Source: JBKQVT01 sp963727245 (GTDB taxonomy: Bacteria; Planctomycetota; Planctomycetia; Pirellulales; Thermoguttaceae). From it: DNA of 64,000 nucleotides. Below, in pieces: positions 34,784 to 46,611 of the stretch; position 1 is the stretch's first letter; each line of letters opens with the position of its first letter. A model generated the notes under the pieces. It saw nothing but the letters and a program-made list of their open reading frames with translations. It had not been told where the DNA came from and ran no database searches. The position numbers and the translations under genes are program-made. The stretch lies in assembly GCA_963727245.1 (NCBI GenBank), contig CAVSFO010000018.1, positions 124,001 to 188,000 on the forward strand, given 5' to 3'.

Positions 34784-37002
34784 AATTTCTTGTTAATCAT
34801 CTCCAGGTCCTTGCGGACCTTCTCCGCCAGCTTCGAGTTGGGATAGTCGGAGAGCAATTGCTCGGCCTTGGCCCGGGCCGTGGCGTAGTCGCCCTTGCGA
34901 TAGGCGGCAACCTCCCACTTGTAGAGCATGGCGTCCAGGAATTTCGCGTCGGGATAGTCCTGGAAGACGCGCTCCATCAGGCCGATGGCCCGGTCGAAGT
35001 CTTTCGTGGCAATATAGTAGTTGGCGATTTTGTCCAGGGCACTGCCGGCGAATTCCGAATCGGGGTAACTGTCCGCCACCTTCTTGTAGGCGACCATCAC
35101 GTCCGCCAGTGCCGGCTCCTGCCCGCTGGACTCCGCCCGCTTGACCGCCTCCTTCTCCATGATGGCGGCGATGCCGTATTGTGCTTCGGCCTTGAGATCC
35201 GACTTGGGCAGCGCCAGCACGGCGTGGAAGATGCCGATCGCGCCGGCGGGGTCGCCGGCCTCCATCTTCGCCTGGCCGATCCTGAGCAGCGCCCGGTCCG
35301 CCAGGGTTGAATCGGGGAAGACCTGGGTCAGCGTGCGGCAGACCTCGATGGCTTCGCCAAGGTTGTCCTTGACCAGCAGCAGGTCCCACTTGATGCTGAA
35401 GGCTTCTTCCACCACGGCCCGCTCCAGGCTCGCCTTGGTGCTGGTGGTGATGACGTCGTTGACGCGTGACAGACCTTCGTCGGCTTTTTCGGCGGCCTTG
35501 GCCGTCAGCCCCACGTCCTTGAAGATCTGGCCGAGCTTGAGAAAGATTTTCGCTTCGATCAGGTCCTTGCGAACCCTGAGGTCTACGGAGTCCACAACGC
35601 GCTGCTCGATTTTCACGTCCTGAAACTGGCCCACCAGCAGTTTGGCGGCGGCCGTAATGGTCCGCGGCTCCCGCGACACCATGCTGACGTCGTTGACGTA
35701 TTCCACGACGAGGTCGTCGCCCTGGGCGACGTGCAGCTTGCCGTCGCCCTTGGCCGCGGGCTCTTGGGGCTTCAGCAGCCGGAGGCTCAGCGAGCCCGTG
35801 AACATTCCGGTGTGCGAGCCGGTCTCGACCAGCGTGGTCTCGAGCGCGTCGCGGGTTTCATAGCGGACCTCGTCGGCCCCCGCGTCGGCGGCGATCTTCT
35901 CGTCCTTGCTTTCTTTGGGCGCCTTGTAGCGCGAGAGCACTTTGACGGTGATCCGCGCGCGCTCCTTGCTGACGCTGCGGTTCATGTCCTTGACGCGGAT
36001 AAAGGCGGGCTGATCGGCGAGTACCCCTTTGACGTATTCATGGTATGCCCCGTCCGTGAAGCCGACCGAAGCGGTCGAGACCATGCGGACGTGGGCGAGA
36101 ACCTGCTGGTTGAGCTTTCCCTCGGACGTGTAGCGATTGACGTAGCTGACCGTGACCTCGTCGCCGCCGATGATTTGGAGGCGACCGTCGCCGGGGACCG
36201 GCTCGCCGAGTTCGGTCTGGATCGAGCCCAGCCAATACTCGCCGCTCTTTCCGAAGGGAGTGAGCACCACTTCTTCGCTGTCGCCGCTCTTGGCGGTGAC
36301 GCGGACCTTGACCTTCTCCTTCTGGGTATTGAGGACGACCAGGTTCTTGTCGGCAATCTTGATGTAGAGTCGCTGCCCGGCCTCCGCGCAGGTTTCGCCC
36401 TTAGTTTCCGCGGGCACGCTCGTGCCGACCAGTTCCAGCGCTTCGATGGCCTTGGCCCAGTGGCCGAGCTTGAAATGGCATTGGCCGATGTAGTAGTAGG
36501 ATTCGTTGGCGAAGACGCTCCAGGGGTAGTCCGTGGTCACGTGGCGAAGGTCGGTGAAGGCGCCGTCGTAATTTCCGCGATCGTACTTGCAGATGCCCGC
36601 CTGGTAGAGCCCCTCGGCGCGATCTTCGGGATCGTCGGACTCGGCCAACTGGCCGAAGGCCTTCGCCGCCAGGTCGTATTGGTGTTTGCCCATCTGGTAC
36701 TTGCCGATGGCCAAATAGGCGCGAAAGCGGGCCTTGGTCTTGGGAAACATCTGCGGCACCGTTTGAATCATCTTCAGGCCGCGATCTTCCTCCCTCGCTT
36801 CCAGCAGTTCCAGCCCCTTGGCCAGCAGGTCGTTGGCCCGGTATTCCATCTTCCGGTCGTCGTCGATCTGCCGGGCCGGCGGCCGCGAGGCATCGGGCGC
36901 CGCGGCCCGCGCCGGCCCGTGCATCGTCGACTCGAACAACAAGACGGCAAGCAGGGCCGTCGCAACCCGCTGAACGATCTGCCTGGTGTGGATGGCTGGC
37001 AT
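34780..37002 (-). CDS. Exported TPR protein with an internal Ig-like module
   Basis: 740 residues. Signal peptide (ATALLAVLLFESTMHGPARAA), then TPR units (residues about 50-200; ALYQAG/CHFKLGHWAKAIEALEL type). A beta-rich middle part (about 220-460) follows, with a module containing ALETTLVETGSHTGMFTGSL and GDDLVVEYVND. The end has TPR units again (YPDSEFAGSALDKIANYYI, YPNSKLAEKVRKDLE), of the type seen in periplasmic BamD/YbgF-like proteins. The same beta module occurs three times in the giant protein of this operon. Probably periplasmic; function unknown. Confidence 0.83.
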   Translation of the reverse strand: MPAIHTRQIVQRVATALLAVLLFESTMHGPARAAAPDASRPPARQIDDDRKMEYRANDLLAKGLELLEAREEDRGLKMIQTVPQMFPKTKARFRAYLAIGKYQMGKHQYDLAAKAFGQLAESDDPEDRAEGLYQAGICKYDRGNYDGAFTDLRHVTTDYPWSVFANESYYYIGQCHFKLGHWAKAIEALELVGTSVPAETKGETCAEAGQRLYIKIADKNLVVLNTQKEKVKVRVTAKSGDSEEVVLTPFGKSGEYWLGSIQTELGEPVPGDGRLQIIGGDEVTVSYVNRYTSEGKLNQQVLAHVRMVSTASVGFTDGAYHEYVKGVLADQPAFIRVKDMNRSVSKERARITVKVLSRYKAPKESKDEKIAADAGADEVRYETRDALETTLVETGSHTGMFTGSLSLRLLKPQEPAAKGDGKLHVAQGDDLVVEYVNDVSMVSREPRTITAAAKLLVGQFQDVKIEQRVVDSVDLRVRKDLIEAKIFLKLGQIFKDVGLTAKAAEKADEGLSRVNDVITTSTKASLERAVVEEAFSIKWDLLLVKDNLGEAIEVCRTLTQVFPDSTLADRALLRIGQAKMEAGDPAGAIGIFHAVLALPKSDLKAEAQYGIAAIMEKEAVKRAESSGQEPALADVMVAYKKVADSYPDSEFAGSALDKIANYYIATKDFDRAIGLMERVFQDYPDAKFLDAMLYKWEVAAYRKGDYATARAKAEQLLSDYPNSKLAEKVRKDLEMINKKL

Positions 37003-37060
37003 GTGAGGGGCCTTTCTTGTGCTGTCTGCAAGGACTGCGCTGTTACCTTCTGGGGTGCCG

Positions 37061-38629
37061 TTACTGGTCGGATACTCCGCCGCCGGAGAGCACGCCGTTG
37101 TCTTCCAGCCAGCGGTGCGCCGCGGCCGATTCCTGGGAGCGCGGGTAGATCTTCATGATCCGCCGCGATTGCGCGATGGCGCTCTTCCGGTCGCGGGCGT
37201 CGATGAGATAGACGGCCCTCTGCCACGCGGCGCGCGGGGCATCGTCGGGGAACATGGTTTCGATCTCCGTCAACGTAGCCAAGGCCTCCTTCAGCTTGTT
37301 CCCGCGGTGGTAGCACTCCTGGATTTCCCACAGCGTCGCCGGAGGCTTGTCGATTTGCTCGAAGAGCTTGATCGCTTTCTCGTATTGGCCGGTGTGATCC
37401 TTGTATGCCTCGGCGCGGCTCCACAGGGCCCGCTGCTTCCATTGCTCGTTGCCGCGTTGCTCCACTTCTTCCAGCCGCGCCACCGCCTTGGCCCACTTGT
37501 TTTCGTGAGCCAGCAACTCGTAATCCTTGTAGAGGGCGAGGATCTTGTCTTGCATCATCTCCAGCAGAGATCGCGCCCGCTCGTACTGTTCCTGCTGGTT
37601 GAGGAAATCCACCAGGCGGGCGAGCTTGTTGTCCGCGTCCGTCTTGTCTTTGATTTGCTTGATCAGCGCCAGGGCGTCGTTGGCGGCGGCTTCGCGCACC
37701 GCCCGCTCTCCCCACAGGGAGGTGAGGAACTGCAATGCCAGCTCGTGATAGCCCCAGGCGTCGCCGGCCTTATCGAACCACGCGCGCTGCGATTGCAAGT
37801 ATTGGTAGAAGGCCCTCATGTCCGCGGCCTTGAGTTTCCCCTTTTCGATTCTTTCCTTCTCCGAGGCGGCGGCGTATTTTTCCCAGTCGGTCATGAACCC
37901 GTTCCAAGCGACGCCGTAGGCGCGCTCGGCGACGTTCTTGCGGGCGGCGGCGTCTTGTCGATTCCGGTCGTTCAGCATCCACGCCTCGTAACCGGCGTAG
38001 TCGCGGTTCTTGATGTACCAGGAGATGGCGCTGTTGGCGGCGAGGTTGACTTCTTCGTCGTTCTTCCCCGAATAGTCGGCGGCCACCTGTTTCCAGCACT
38101 TCACCGCCGCCTCGTACTGCCGCCGCGACCAGTAGTAATCGCCCAGCCTTCGGATCGCGCCGGCGGTCAAGGGCTGGTCCTTGTAGCGGGGATCGTCGGC
38201 CAGCGCGCGGAAGGCTTTGACGCCCTTGAGCGTATCGCCGTTGTCGAGGTGTGCCACGCCGACGTGATACAAGGCCGCGGCGCAATCCTCCACTTTCTCC
38301 GGGAAATAATCGATCACTTCCTGGTACACCTTGATGGCCGTGTTGCGGTTGTTCGACTTGTCCAGGCAGTAGCCGCGCATGAACAGGGTATAGGAGAGCA
38401 TCGAGGAGTCGGGAAATTCCGCTTGGAACTTCTCGAACTCGCCGGCTGCCGTCTTGTAGTCCTGCTTCTCGACCAGCGCGGCGGCCTTGTCGTACTGACG
38501 CCGCTCGAACTGGTTGAGGCCCTGGTAGCGGGCTGCCGGGAGCTGCCAGGTGAAGGCGACCGCGCCGGCCGGCAACGCCGCAAGGCATGCCGCCGCCAGG
38601 GCCGCGATCACCAGGTCCGATCCCTTCAT
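37061..38629 (-). CDS. Exported TPR protein
   Basis: 522 residues. N-terminal signal peptide (LVIAALAAACLAALPAGAVA), then continuous TPR-type helix pairs such as DYKTAAGEFEKFQAEFPDSS, AIKVYQEVIDYFPEKVEDC and AIAQSRRIMKIYPRSQ, resembling YbgF/BamD outer-membrane-associated TPR proteins. Start ATG 38629 has GAGGAG upstream. It lies 58 bp before the next TPR gene and 39 bp after the giant gene, hence one operon. Confidence 0.83.
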   Translation of the reverse strand: MKGSDLVIAALAAACLAALPAGAVAFTWQLPAARYQGLNQFERRQYDKAAALVEKQDYKTAAGEFEKFQAEFPDSSMLSYTLFMRGYCLDKSNNRNTAIKVYQEVIDYFPEKVEDCAAALYHVGVAHLDNGDTLKGVKAFRALADDPRYKDQPLTAGAIRRLGDYYWSRRQYEAAVKCWKQVAADYSGKNDEEVNLAANSAISWYIKNRDYAGYEAWMLNDRNRQDAAARKNVAERAYGVAWNGFMTDWEKYAAASEKERIEKGKLKAADMRAFYQYLQSQRAWFDKAGDAWGYHELALQFLTSLWGERAVREAAANDALALIKQIKDKTDADNKLARLVDFLNQQEQYERARSLLEMMQDKILALYKDYELLAHENKWAKAVARLEEVEQRGNEQWKQRALWSRAEAYKDHTGQYEKAIKLFEQIDKPPATLWEIQECYHRGNKLKEALATLTEIETMFPDDAPRAAWQRAVYLIDARDRKSAIAQSRRIMKIYPRSQESAAAHRWLEDNGVLSGGGVSDQ

Positions 38630-38668
38630 GCGCTCAACTCCTCATGCCGGCGCGAGCTGCCGCCTCGC

Positions 38669-41600
38669 TCACTGGTTCTGTTCTTCTTCCGCGTGGGCAA
38701 AGGCCTCGTCCGTGAGGCGGCCGCGGGCGTACTTCGCCCAATCGCTGTCCGGATAGTCCCACGTCAGCCGCTTGAAGCCGCGATAGGCGTTCTTGCCGTC
38801 TCCCGCCCTGAAATAGGAATCGGCCATCCAATACATGGCCTCGGCCCGCAACGCCTTGTCGTCCTGGTATTCCTCCACGAGCGAGGCAAAGAGCTTGGCG
38901 GCCTGGGCGTAGGTCTTCTGCTTCAGGGCGCATTGCGCGGCCAGGAACAGCGCCTGCGCCGCCATCTTGTGCGTGGGATTCTTCTGCTTGAAGTTGTAGA
39001 AGATCTTCTCCGCCACCTGGTACTTCTCCTTCTTGTAGTAGTAGTTGCCCAGCCGCAAGGTGGCGTCGGCCACGAAAGCGCTTTCCGGGTAGACGTACGT
39101 CAACTTCACGTACTCTTCGCAGGCGGCCTCGAAATGGTCCATCTTCTCATAGCACAGCGCCTTCTTGAACTGCGCGGCGGCGGCATATTCCGAGTCCGGA
39201 TAGAGGCTGATCACGTGCGCATAGCGACTCACCGCCTCCCGCAAGTCCCCCAACTCCTGCGCCAGGTTCGCCAACAGGTAGTCGCCCTGGGCGGCGAGGC
39301 CGGTTTGGGGGTAGTCGCGAATGGCTTCCTCGAGGATCGCCTTGCCGCGGGCGATTTCCTCGTCCGCCTTCTTCTTCTGCTGGAGCTTGCGGTGTTCCTT
39401 GGCCATCTCGAAAAGCGCCTCCGCCATGAGAAACTGCGTCTTGACGGCCATCTCCGGGTCCTTGAACCGCTTGCTAAACACAGCCAAGGAGGCGTCGGAG
39501 CCCTTGGCGACGTGCCCGACCCGGGTCAATTTCATCATTCCCGGCGGGGACACGCACTCCGGGTCGTCGTAGCTGAACTTGACGTCGTCGCCGAAGGTCA
39601 CGTAGAGCTTGTCACCCTTTTTGGCCGGCAGGGGCGGGAGCTTGCCCGCGGGCGTCCGCTCGCCGATCAGTTCGGGCTGGAAGCTGGTTTCGAAAATGCC
39701 CGAGTGCGGCAGCGTCTCGGTAAGCGTGAGCGCCAGCTTGTCGCCGGAGGCGGCCTCGGCCTCGACCTGCACCGTGTCGCGGTCGTCGGAGCGATCGCGG
39801 TCGGGATCGACCACGCGGAGGCAGAACTTCCCGCCCAGGTGGATCGTATCGCACTGCGCGGTGAAGCTCGGGTCCATCAGTTCCAAGCGGCCGTCGGAGA
39901 GCAAACGCACCTTCCAGTCGGCGGTCTGTTTGGTTTGCGGGTCCTCGTAGATCAAGTGCACAACGTCGCCCCCGATCACCCGCAGCGTCGGCACCCGGTT
40001 CGCGTGCCCACTCGCGTCCATCGACTGGGGCAGGGCAATTCCCAGGCCCTCGTCGCTGTACGACACGAGGTCGCTGACGGGGTCGCCGCGCCTGGCCAGT
40101 TGGAAGCGCACGATGCCGGAGAACCTCCCCTCCTGGAGCATCTGCTTTGCATCGCCGCGCAAGTCGCTTTGCAACTGAATGGAGAAGCCCTTCTCCGCCG
40201 CCAGGATGTCGATGGGGACGATCCGCAGGGGCACTTTGAGCGCTGAGGGCTTCTTACCCTCCCGGGCGGCGGCCTTCATCTCCAACTCCGTCACCGCCGT
40301 CACGTACATCACGCTTGCCGAGTTCAAGGCATTCTTCGGGCAAGTCACTTCAAACAACAGCGGGGCGTTGATGGCGACGACGGTGGTTTCCCCGCCGTTG
40401 GGTGCAACAGCCGCCGCGGCGCCGGGAGGCTGATACTGCGGATGCCGCGCTACGACCTGGTCCGTCAAGATCGCCGGGGCCCACCCCAGCCTGGCCTTGA
40501 TGCGGCTCCTGGTGGCCATCGCCTGGTTGCTGGTGTCCTCGACCTGCTTGACGCTGGTGCGATAGACCAGGCACTGGGCGGCTCCGTCGCCGGCTTCCAT
40601 CACCGCGCAGGTCCGCTCGATCGGCACGCCCGGGTCGGTATTCTCCTTGTCGAGGTAGGAAACCGTGATCTGGTCTCCCGGCAGGACCTTGATCTGATTC
40701 TGCCGCGTGCGGTCGCCGATCTTGAGCGTGGCCATAAAGACGCCGGCGTGGTTGTCCAGCAGGGAGTCGCCCATGGGGGCGGTTTCCAGCGCCTTGAGCG
40801 AGAGCTTTTCTCCGGAGGAGGTGGCCACCTTCACCTCGACAATGTCGCGATCGTCGGAGATGTCGGCGTCGTGATCGTCGACGATCACCATGAGTTGATC
40901 CCCGGCACGGCACCGCCTGGCGGGATGGTACAGCTTGAGGCGGCCGCCGTCGGGACGGTCCACGATCTCCTCGTAGGCCAGCATGATCGAACCGTTGTAG
41001 AAGGCCGCGTTCAGTTCGGTGGCCAGGGATTTCGGCCCGCTGATCGCGCTCGCGTCCTCGTAGCTCACCTGGATGCGATCGCCCGGCGCAACCTGGAGCG
41101 ACTGGCTCTTCTTGCCGCTGGAGAAGTCCTCGGCGACCGGCACGATCACCTTCCCCTGCTCGTTCTTGAGGGTGACGCTGTTGACGGTGACGCCGGTGCC
41201 GACAAAATCGTTGAATACCAGCCGCATTTTCCGCACGCGCTGCGGCTGGTCCAGCAGCGTGGCCACCAGGGCATCGCCGTCGATCTTGAGCGTCGCCTTC
41301 GGCTTGAGGAAGGTCGCCATCTCGGGGCAGTCCTTCGGGGAAAACCACTCACGCGGCAAGGGCGCGAATGTCCCGTCGTCCGTCTCGTAGCCGACGACCA
41401 GCTTGCCCTGCCGGAGGTAGTCGCGGGCCAGAATCTCCAAGTGATGGATGCCCTTGGCCAATTCGACGCGATTGGTGTTCTTCAGGGTCTGCTCGTTCAG
41501 CGGGCCGCCGAGCACCTGCTGGCGGTCGATGAACAGGTAGGCGGCGGACCATTGACCCGCGGGCGGCTGAAGGAACTTGAGCGTCAACGCGCGGGACTTG

Positions 41601-44600
41601 GGGAGATAGAATACGCCCGTCATCCGCGCCGTGAACCAGCTGTCCGTGTTGTCTTTGCGCGGGGCATCTTTCGGACGGTCGAAGGCGGCGGTATCCAGGG
41701 TCCTCGGTTCTCCGCCGATCGCCTTCAGCAGCCCGCGCCATTGCTCGGGCGATTCGCCCCGAGCCTCCTCGACGACCTGGAGTTGAACTCCGCCTCTGGC
41801 TGCCTGCAGGCCCGGGGGATGATGCGCGAGCTCTTCATAGTCGCCCGAGAGTTGCCATTCCAGCGTGGCCTCGCGGATGGCTGCCGCACGGGGGATTTCC
41901 GCTCGGTAACTCGACACCAGGTGAGAGGTCATGGTATCGACTTCCAGCCACTTGGGCTGCTTGCCGTCGGCCAGGCTGACCCAGGGAGCCGGTGCAGCCG
42001 AATTGATAACTCCGTTAACGCCCCGACCTTCCTCGGTGTCGGAAGCCGTCGCTTTGGGTCGCGGGATGGTGGTGGGCACCGCCCCGCGGAAGATTCCGCT
42101 GTGGGCGCCGTCTCGCGGAGCTCGAAGCCTTCCAAGACGTCGCCCGAGGAGGTCTTCAGCGCCACCTTGACGGCGCCGGGGACATCACCCGTGCTGGCCG
42201 CCGGGTCGATCACCTGCACGAAGATATTTCCGCCGGGGCGCACGGTGAAGACATTTCGATCGTACTCGTAACGTTTGAGGCGATCGGCCTGCGAGCCCTC
42301 CTTGCCCTGGTCGGCATCTTGGAGGCGGCGTTCCAGTTCCACTTTCTCCTGCTCGGCTTCCGTGAGGATCTCGGCGGAGCTGGCCATCAGCCGCGCGTCG
42401 TAGCGCACTTGCATGGTCTTGGGCGGGTAGTTGAGGCCGCTGGCTCTCTGGAACGATTGCTCGATCTCGTAGCTGATCTCGTCGTCGCCCCGCAGCTCCA
42501 GGGTCGCGTTGTTCTTCCGGGCCTTGCCGAGCGCGGTGGGGATCGTGGCGACAAAGAGGTTCTTGTTGGCCGAACTCGGCAAAAGCCGGACGCGCTCTTC
42601 GTCACCTCCCTTGCTCGTCCTGATGACTACGGGGATCCAAGCCTCGCCGCGCGCCACCGAAAGGTTCGAGTCGTTCAGTTTCAGCGTCAGCACCTGTCCC
42701 GGAATGACGATGGTGGTCAGTCGGGGGTTGCCGATTTCGACTTCGGTGTACTGGAGGCCGCCGGGCAGGTGCAGGTTCACGTCGCCTTGGAGCAGAGCCG
42801 CCTCAACGTGGTCAGCGACGCGATCCCTCACCTTGCGCAGATTCGCGGCCGCTTCCTTGTAGTCGCCCTGCAAGTAGGCCATTTTCGCGTAGAAGTAGTA
42901 GCCGTCGGCCTGCACCTGGACCTGGTCCGAATCCACCAGCCGCGCCAACAAGCTTTCCGCCGCGCTGTAGTCCTTGGTCAGGATCATCAGGTTGACCAGG
43001 TGATTGACGGCCAGGGCGCCGGCTTCCGTTTTCTTGTAAAGCGGGTTGTCCTTCAGGCTGTCGAACTCCAGCCGCGCGGCTTGGTAGTTCTCCATGTCCA
43101 CGTAGATATCGCCCTTGGTCAGGCTCACGCCGGCCGCGACCTCAGGCGGCAGGTCCTTCTCCCGCAAGAGAATGGTCATGGCCAGGTCCAGGGCGGCCCG
43201 GAGCTGCTTCTGCTTGCGCATCTGCTCCAGGGTCCAGGTCACGTACGCAGGGTCCAGCGACGGCCATTCGTCCGCCAGCAGCCCGAGTTTCCCTCGCGTC
43301 AGCTCCCAGGCCTGGGCGTCGTTGCCCAGCATCAGCGCGTGCGCGGCGGCATAGAGGTCGTAGGCGGGGTGGGTCACGGGGACGGGAATCAGCCCCGGAA
43401 TCTGCAAGGCCGCGGCGGCCTTCAAGATCGCCAGTTGCTTCCGCGTCTCTTCCGGCACGTCGCTGTTGTGCGCGGCGGCCGTCACGACCGCGAACGCCAG
43501 CTCGTACGCCTTCTTCGCCTCGAGCTTGGCCAGCAGGGGCGTCAGATGCTGGGCCAGGACCTGGTCCCATTGGCCGGCGCCGATGCGCGGGTAGCTTGCC
43601 CTCAGCACATTTGCGTAGGGCGGCATCAAGCGCATCAGTTGCTGCCAATTCTCGTTCCGGACTTGCTCCTGCATGGCGGCTTCGTAGGCGGAGAGCACCC
43701 ACTCGCAGCCCCAATCGGTCGTCGCCCCCGCAACCGTCATCCGCGCCAGCAGGGCTTGCATCGCGGCGCAATCGGCGCCCTCGGGCTTGCCGGAGAACTT
43801 GCCGCACCCGGACGCCAGCAGGTTGGCCAATCCTCCGTGCAAGGGCACCGTCGCCCATTGCTCCGGCGGCACCTGCTCGTATACCGGCTTGACTACCTTC
43901 AACAGCGTGTGGTACAGCATGCCCGGCTTGAGCGTGACGCCTTGCTCCTCCGGCAGGCTGAGCCGATCCAGCAGCACTGCGGAGGTTTCCAGGCGCCTCG
44001 CCGGCGGCCCCTGCTTGACCATCTCCAGGTATGGCGACAGCAACGCCCAACCTTCGGTTGCCTGGCCACAGCGGAATTGCAGGCCGATCGCCTCGAGTTC
44101 GCGGGCGATGTCGGCCTGTCCGCTCCGCGCGGCGTCGTCTTCCTTGAATTTCAGCAGCGCTCGGCTTAGCGACGGCGGCACCTTGTGCTCGCCGCCGGCC
44201 CAACTCGTGAGGAAATCGATGAAGCCGTCGCACCAGAACGCGGTCCTTGAACTCGAAACCGGCGCTGTTGACAAGCTTGTCCAACTCGGCAATCGCGCTG
44301 GGCCCGTGGTACTTCGGGTTGGACAACTGCCGCGCGAGGAACTTGGCCGCCGCCTCTCCCATCTGCGGGAAATATGCGGCCAGCGCCAGCGGTTTTCCAT
44401 CGTTGGGGCACTCGACCAGCGAGATCCAATCCGACACCGGCGAAGCGATCTTGGCGTTGCCGCCCAGCAGCGCGAAATAGAGGGGCAGGATTCGATAAAG
44501 GGCCACCTTGCCCTTCTCGACGCTGGCCAGCGCCAGCAGGAGCCCCTGCTGAGTGTCCGTCCACAGCGGCCCGGGGCCCAGCCGCGGGGCCCAGAGTTCC

Positions 44601-46405
44601 GCCCAGGCCAACCGGCCTGCCTCGGTGTTCCAGGCGCGATCGCGATGCATCAGGCAGATATCCAAGGCTTGAGACTCTGCCATGTCCCGGACCGCATCGG
44701 GGTCGGCCGGCACGGCCCCCTTGTACTCCTGGAGGAATTTTTCCGCCACGGCGCAGGCAGCCACGGCGGGGTTGGCCGACCCCGGCGCGCTGGCCGCCGC
44801 CATGCCGGCATAGGCCCGCATGGCAGGATCGGACGCCGTGGCTACCGCCCCGTATTCCCGCTGGATCGCCTGAAACTCCGCCTTGGCCGCCCAAAGCTTG
44901 TCGTTGGCCAATTGCTTGAGCAGTTCCGTCATCGGCGCGCTGGGCCCCGTCTTGACGAAGCAATTCCGCAGCAAGGCCATCTTCTCGGCGACGCTCAGGT
45001 CCGAGCTGCTCAGCGTGGTGGTGGCCACGTATTGCCAACCGAACGTGTAGGGATTTGCGGCCAGGTAGTCTGCGGTCGCCGACAGCAGTTCCGCCTTCTT
45101 GTGAAGCGTGGCGTAAAACCCCAGGATGCTGGCGCGAAAGTTCCAAGTGTAGCGGAGGGTTTTGCCCTTGAGGTGCTCGGCCACAACGCGGTCGAAATCG
45201 GCGTTCTTGGTCAGTTGCAGCAGCTCGGTGACGGCCTGGCCGTCGAGCAGGGAAAAATGCCGCTTGAGAAATGCCGTCCGCGCAGCCGCGTCCTGCGGCC
45301 AGCCTTGCTGCATCACCGCAGCTTCGGCACTGAACTGCCCGGACTGCATCGGCAGCCGCGCGTGCACGGCATCGAACCTCTGCTCCAGCCCGTCGCGCGT
45401 CACCAGCACCTTGTCCTTGACGTTGAACACCTCGGGCGACTGCATGATCAACAGCATGAACTGGTGGTAGTCCTCCGGATTCTTGCTCTTCTGATAGATC
45501 GGTTCCAGCGCTAGGAAGTCCCGTCCCAAGCGCAGCCGCAACGCCTCGTCCTTGACGCTGCGGGCGGAGCCAAACCAGTTGGAAAGGCCGGCAAGAGAGC
45601 CTTGCGGCACTACGCCCCACGTCTTCACCATGTCGAGCAAGAACTCGGCGCGCTGCTGGTCGGTAAGCGCCGCCTGCGCCGCGCCGATCATGTTGAGGAG
45701 GTATCCGCCGCTGGCCGGGAGATATTTTGCCGCCACAACCGCCGCCCGCCAGTAGCGATCGCGGGGCTCGCGGCCGAAGAGGTAATCGTCGCACGCCGAA
45801 TAAAGCCATTGATGCACGGTCTCGACGCGCACCGGGTCGGGCCACTTCCGCATCAGGTAGTCGGCCAGGGCCAACAGGCGCTCGCCGTCACGATGGCCGA
45901 CGAAGTAATGCCACTGCTGCTCGCCCAGGGCCCAGGCGCGGTCGGTCGCGCCGAAGGTCTCGACGTACTTGCGGAATTCCTCCAGGTAGCCATCGCGTTG
46001 CAAGACGTAAGCCAGCGCGCGCTGCAACGTCTCGGTCTGCTGCGTTTCCGCCCGGCCATAGGCGAGGTAGCGGGTCAGCGCCAGCCGTTCGTCGCTGAGG
46101 GTCTCGGCGATCATCGCGCCGGCCAACAGCAGTTGCGGATCCTGCTGTTGTTTCAGCAACACGACGAGCCGCGACTCGGCGGTCACCGGTTTGCCGGCTG
46201 CAAGGGCGGCCGCCAACGAGACCCTAAGCGCCTCCGCGCTGGGCGTGCGGGCGGCCAGGTCCCCGGAGAGAATCTTGTCGACCTCGGCGTAGTTCTTCTG
46301 CGCCAGTTGGGCCTTGGCGTCATCGATCGCCGAGGCGTGCGCGGCGGCCGCAGGAATCATCGCCGCCAGAGCCAAAAACCAAGTCGTCCGCGACAAGCTG
46401 TTCAT
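38669..46405 (-). CDS. Giant exported TPR/Ig-like protein, two frame changes; first gene of the ExbB/ExbD operon
   Basis: About 2,578 residues joined. It has a signal peptide at the N-terminus (WFLALAAMIPAAAAHASA), then about 1,300 residues of TPR-like helices. Frame changes near 44240 and 42097 leave the protein readable across both. From about 42300 to 39600 come beta-rich Ig-like modules; three share the pattern D-x-R-D or equivalent, SGD/E-x-L, E-T, H-S/A-G-x-F (near 42100, 40800 and 39720). The last 300 residues are regular TPR units (YPDSEYAAAAQFKKALCYEK, YPESAFVADATLRLGNYYYK) ending DEAFAHAEEEQNQ. It would be periplasmic or surface-bound, a large scaffold for the proton-driven complex encoded downstream (inference). 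Transcription likely starts at the promoter 46583-46611. Confidence 0.78.
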
Positions 46406-46582
46406 CGCTGGCTCGCATTCTGTTGGGCAATTTCTACGGATGCTCTTCGGACCGGTTCACACCTGTCCGAGCAGCCGTCGGAGCAACCATTTTGGAGGGC
46501 GATTAGGGACCGACCTGCCCGCCGTGTGCCTTTCGGCCGTGCGGGCGATTGTTGTCGCAATCCCGGCATGCAAACGCGCCTC

Positions 46583-46611
46583 ATTATAGCTGCGCAGTTT
46601 ACGGATTGCAA
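46583..46611 (-). promoter_or_regulatory. Sigma70-type promoter of the ExbB/ExbD/TPR operon
   Basis: On the minus strand TTGCAA (46606-46611) and a perfect TATAAT (46583-46588) are spaced by 17 bp. Transcription would start near 46576, leaving a leader of about 170 nt before ATG 46405. Confidence 0.65.

Noticed and set aside
37019..40246. 1,075-codon open frame on the plus strand
   Set aside because: Opposite three clearly coding TPR/Ig-like genes; no domain, signal or ribosome site of its own.
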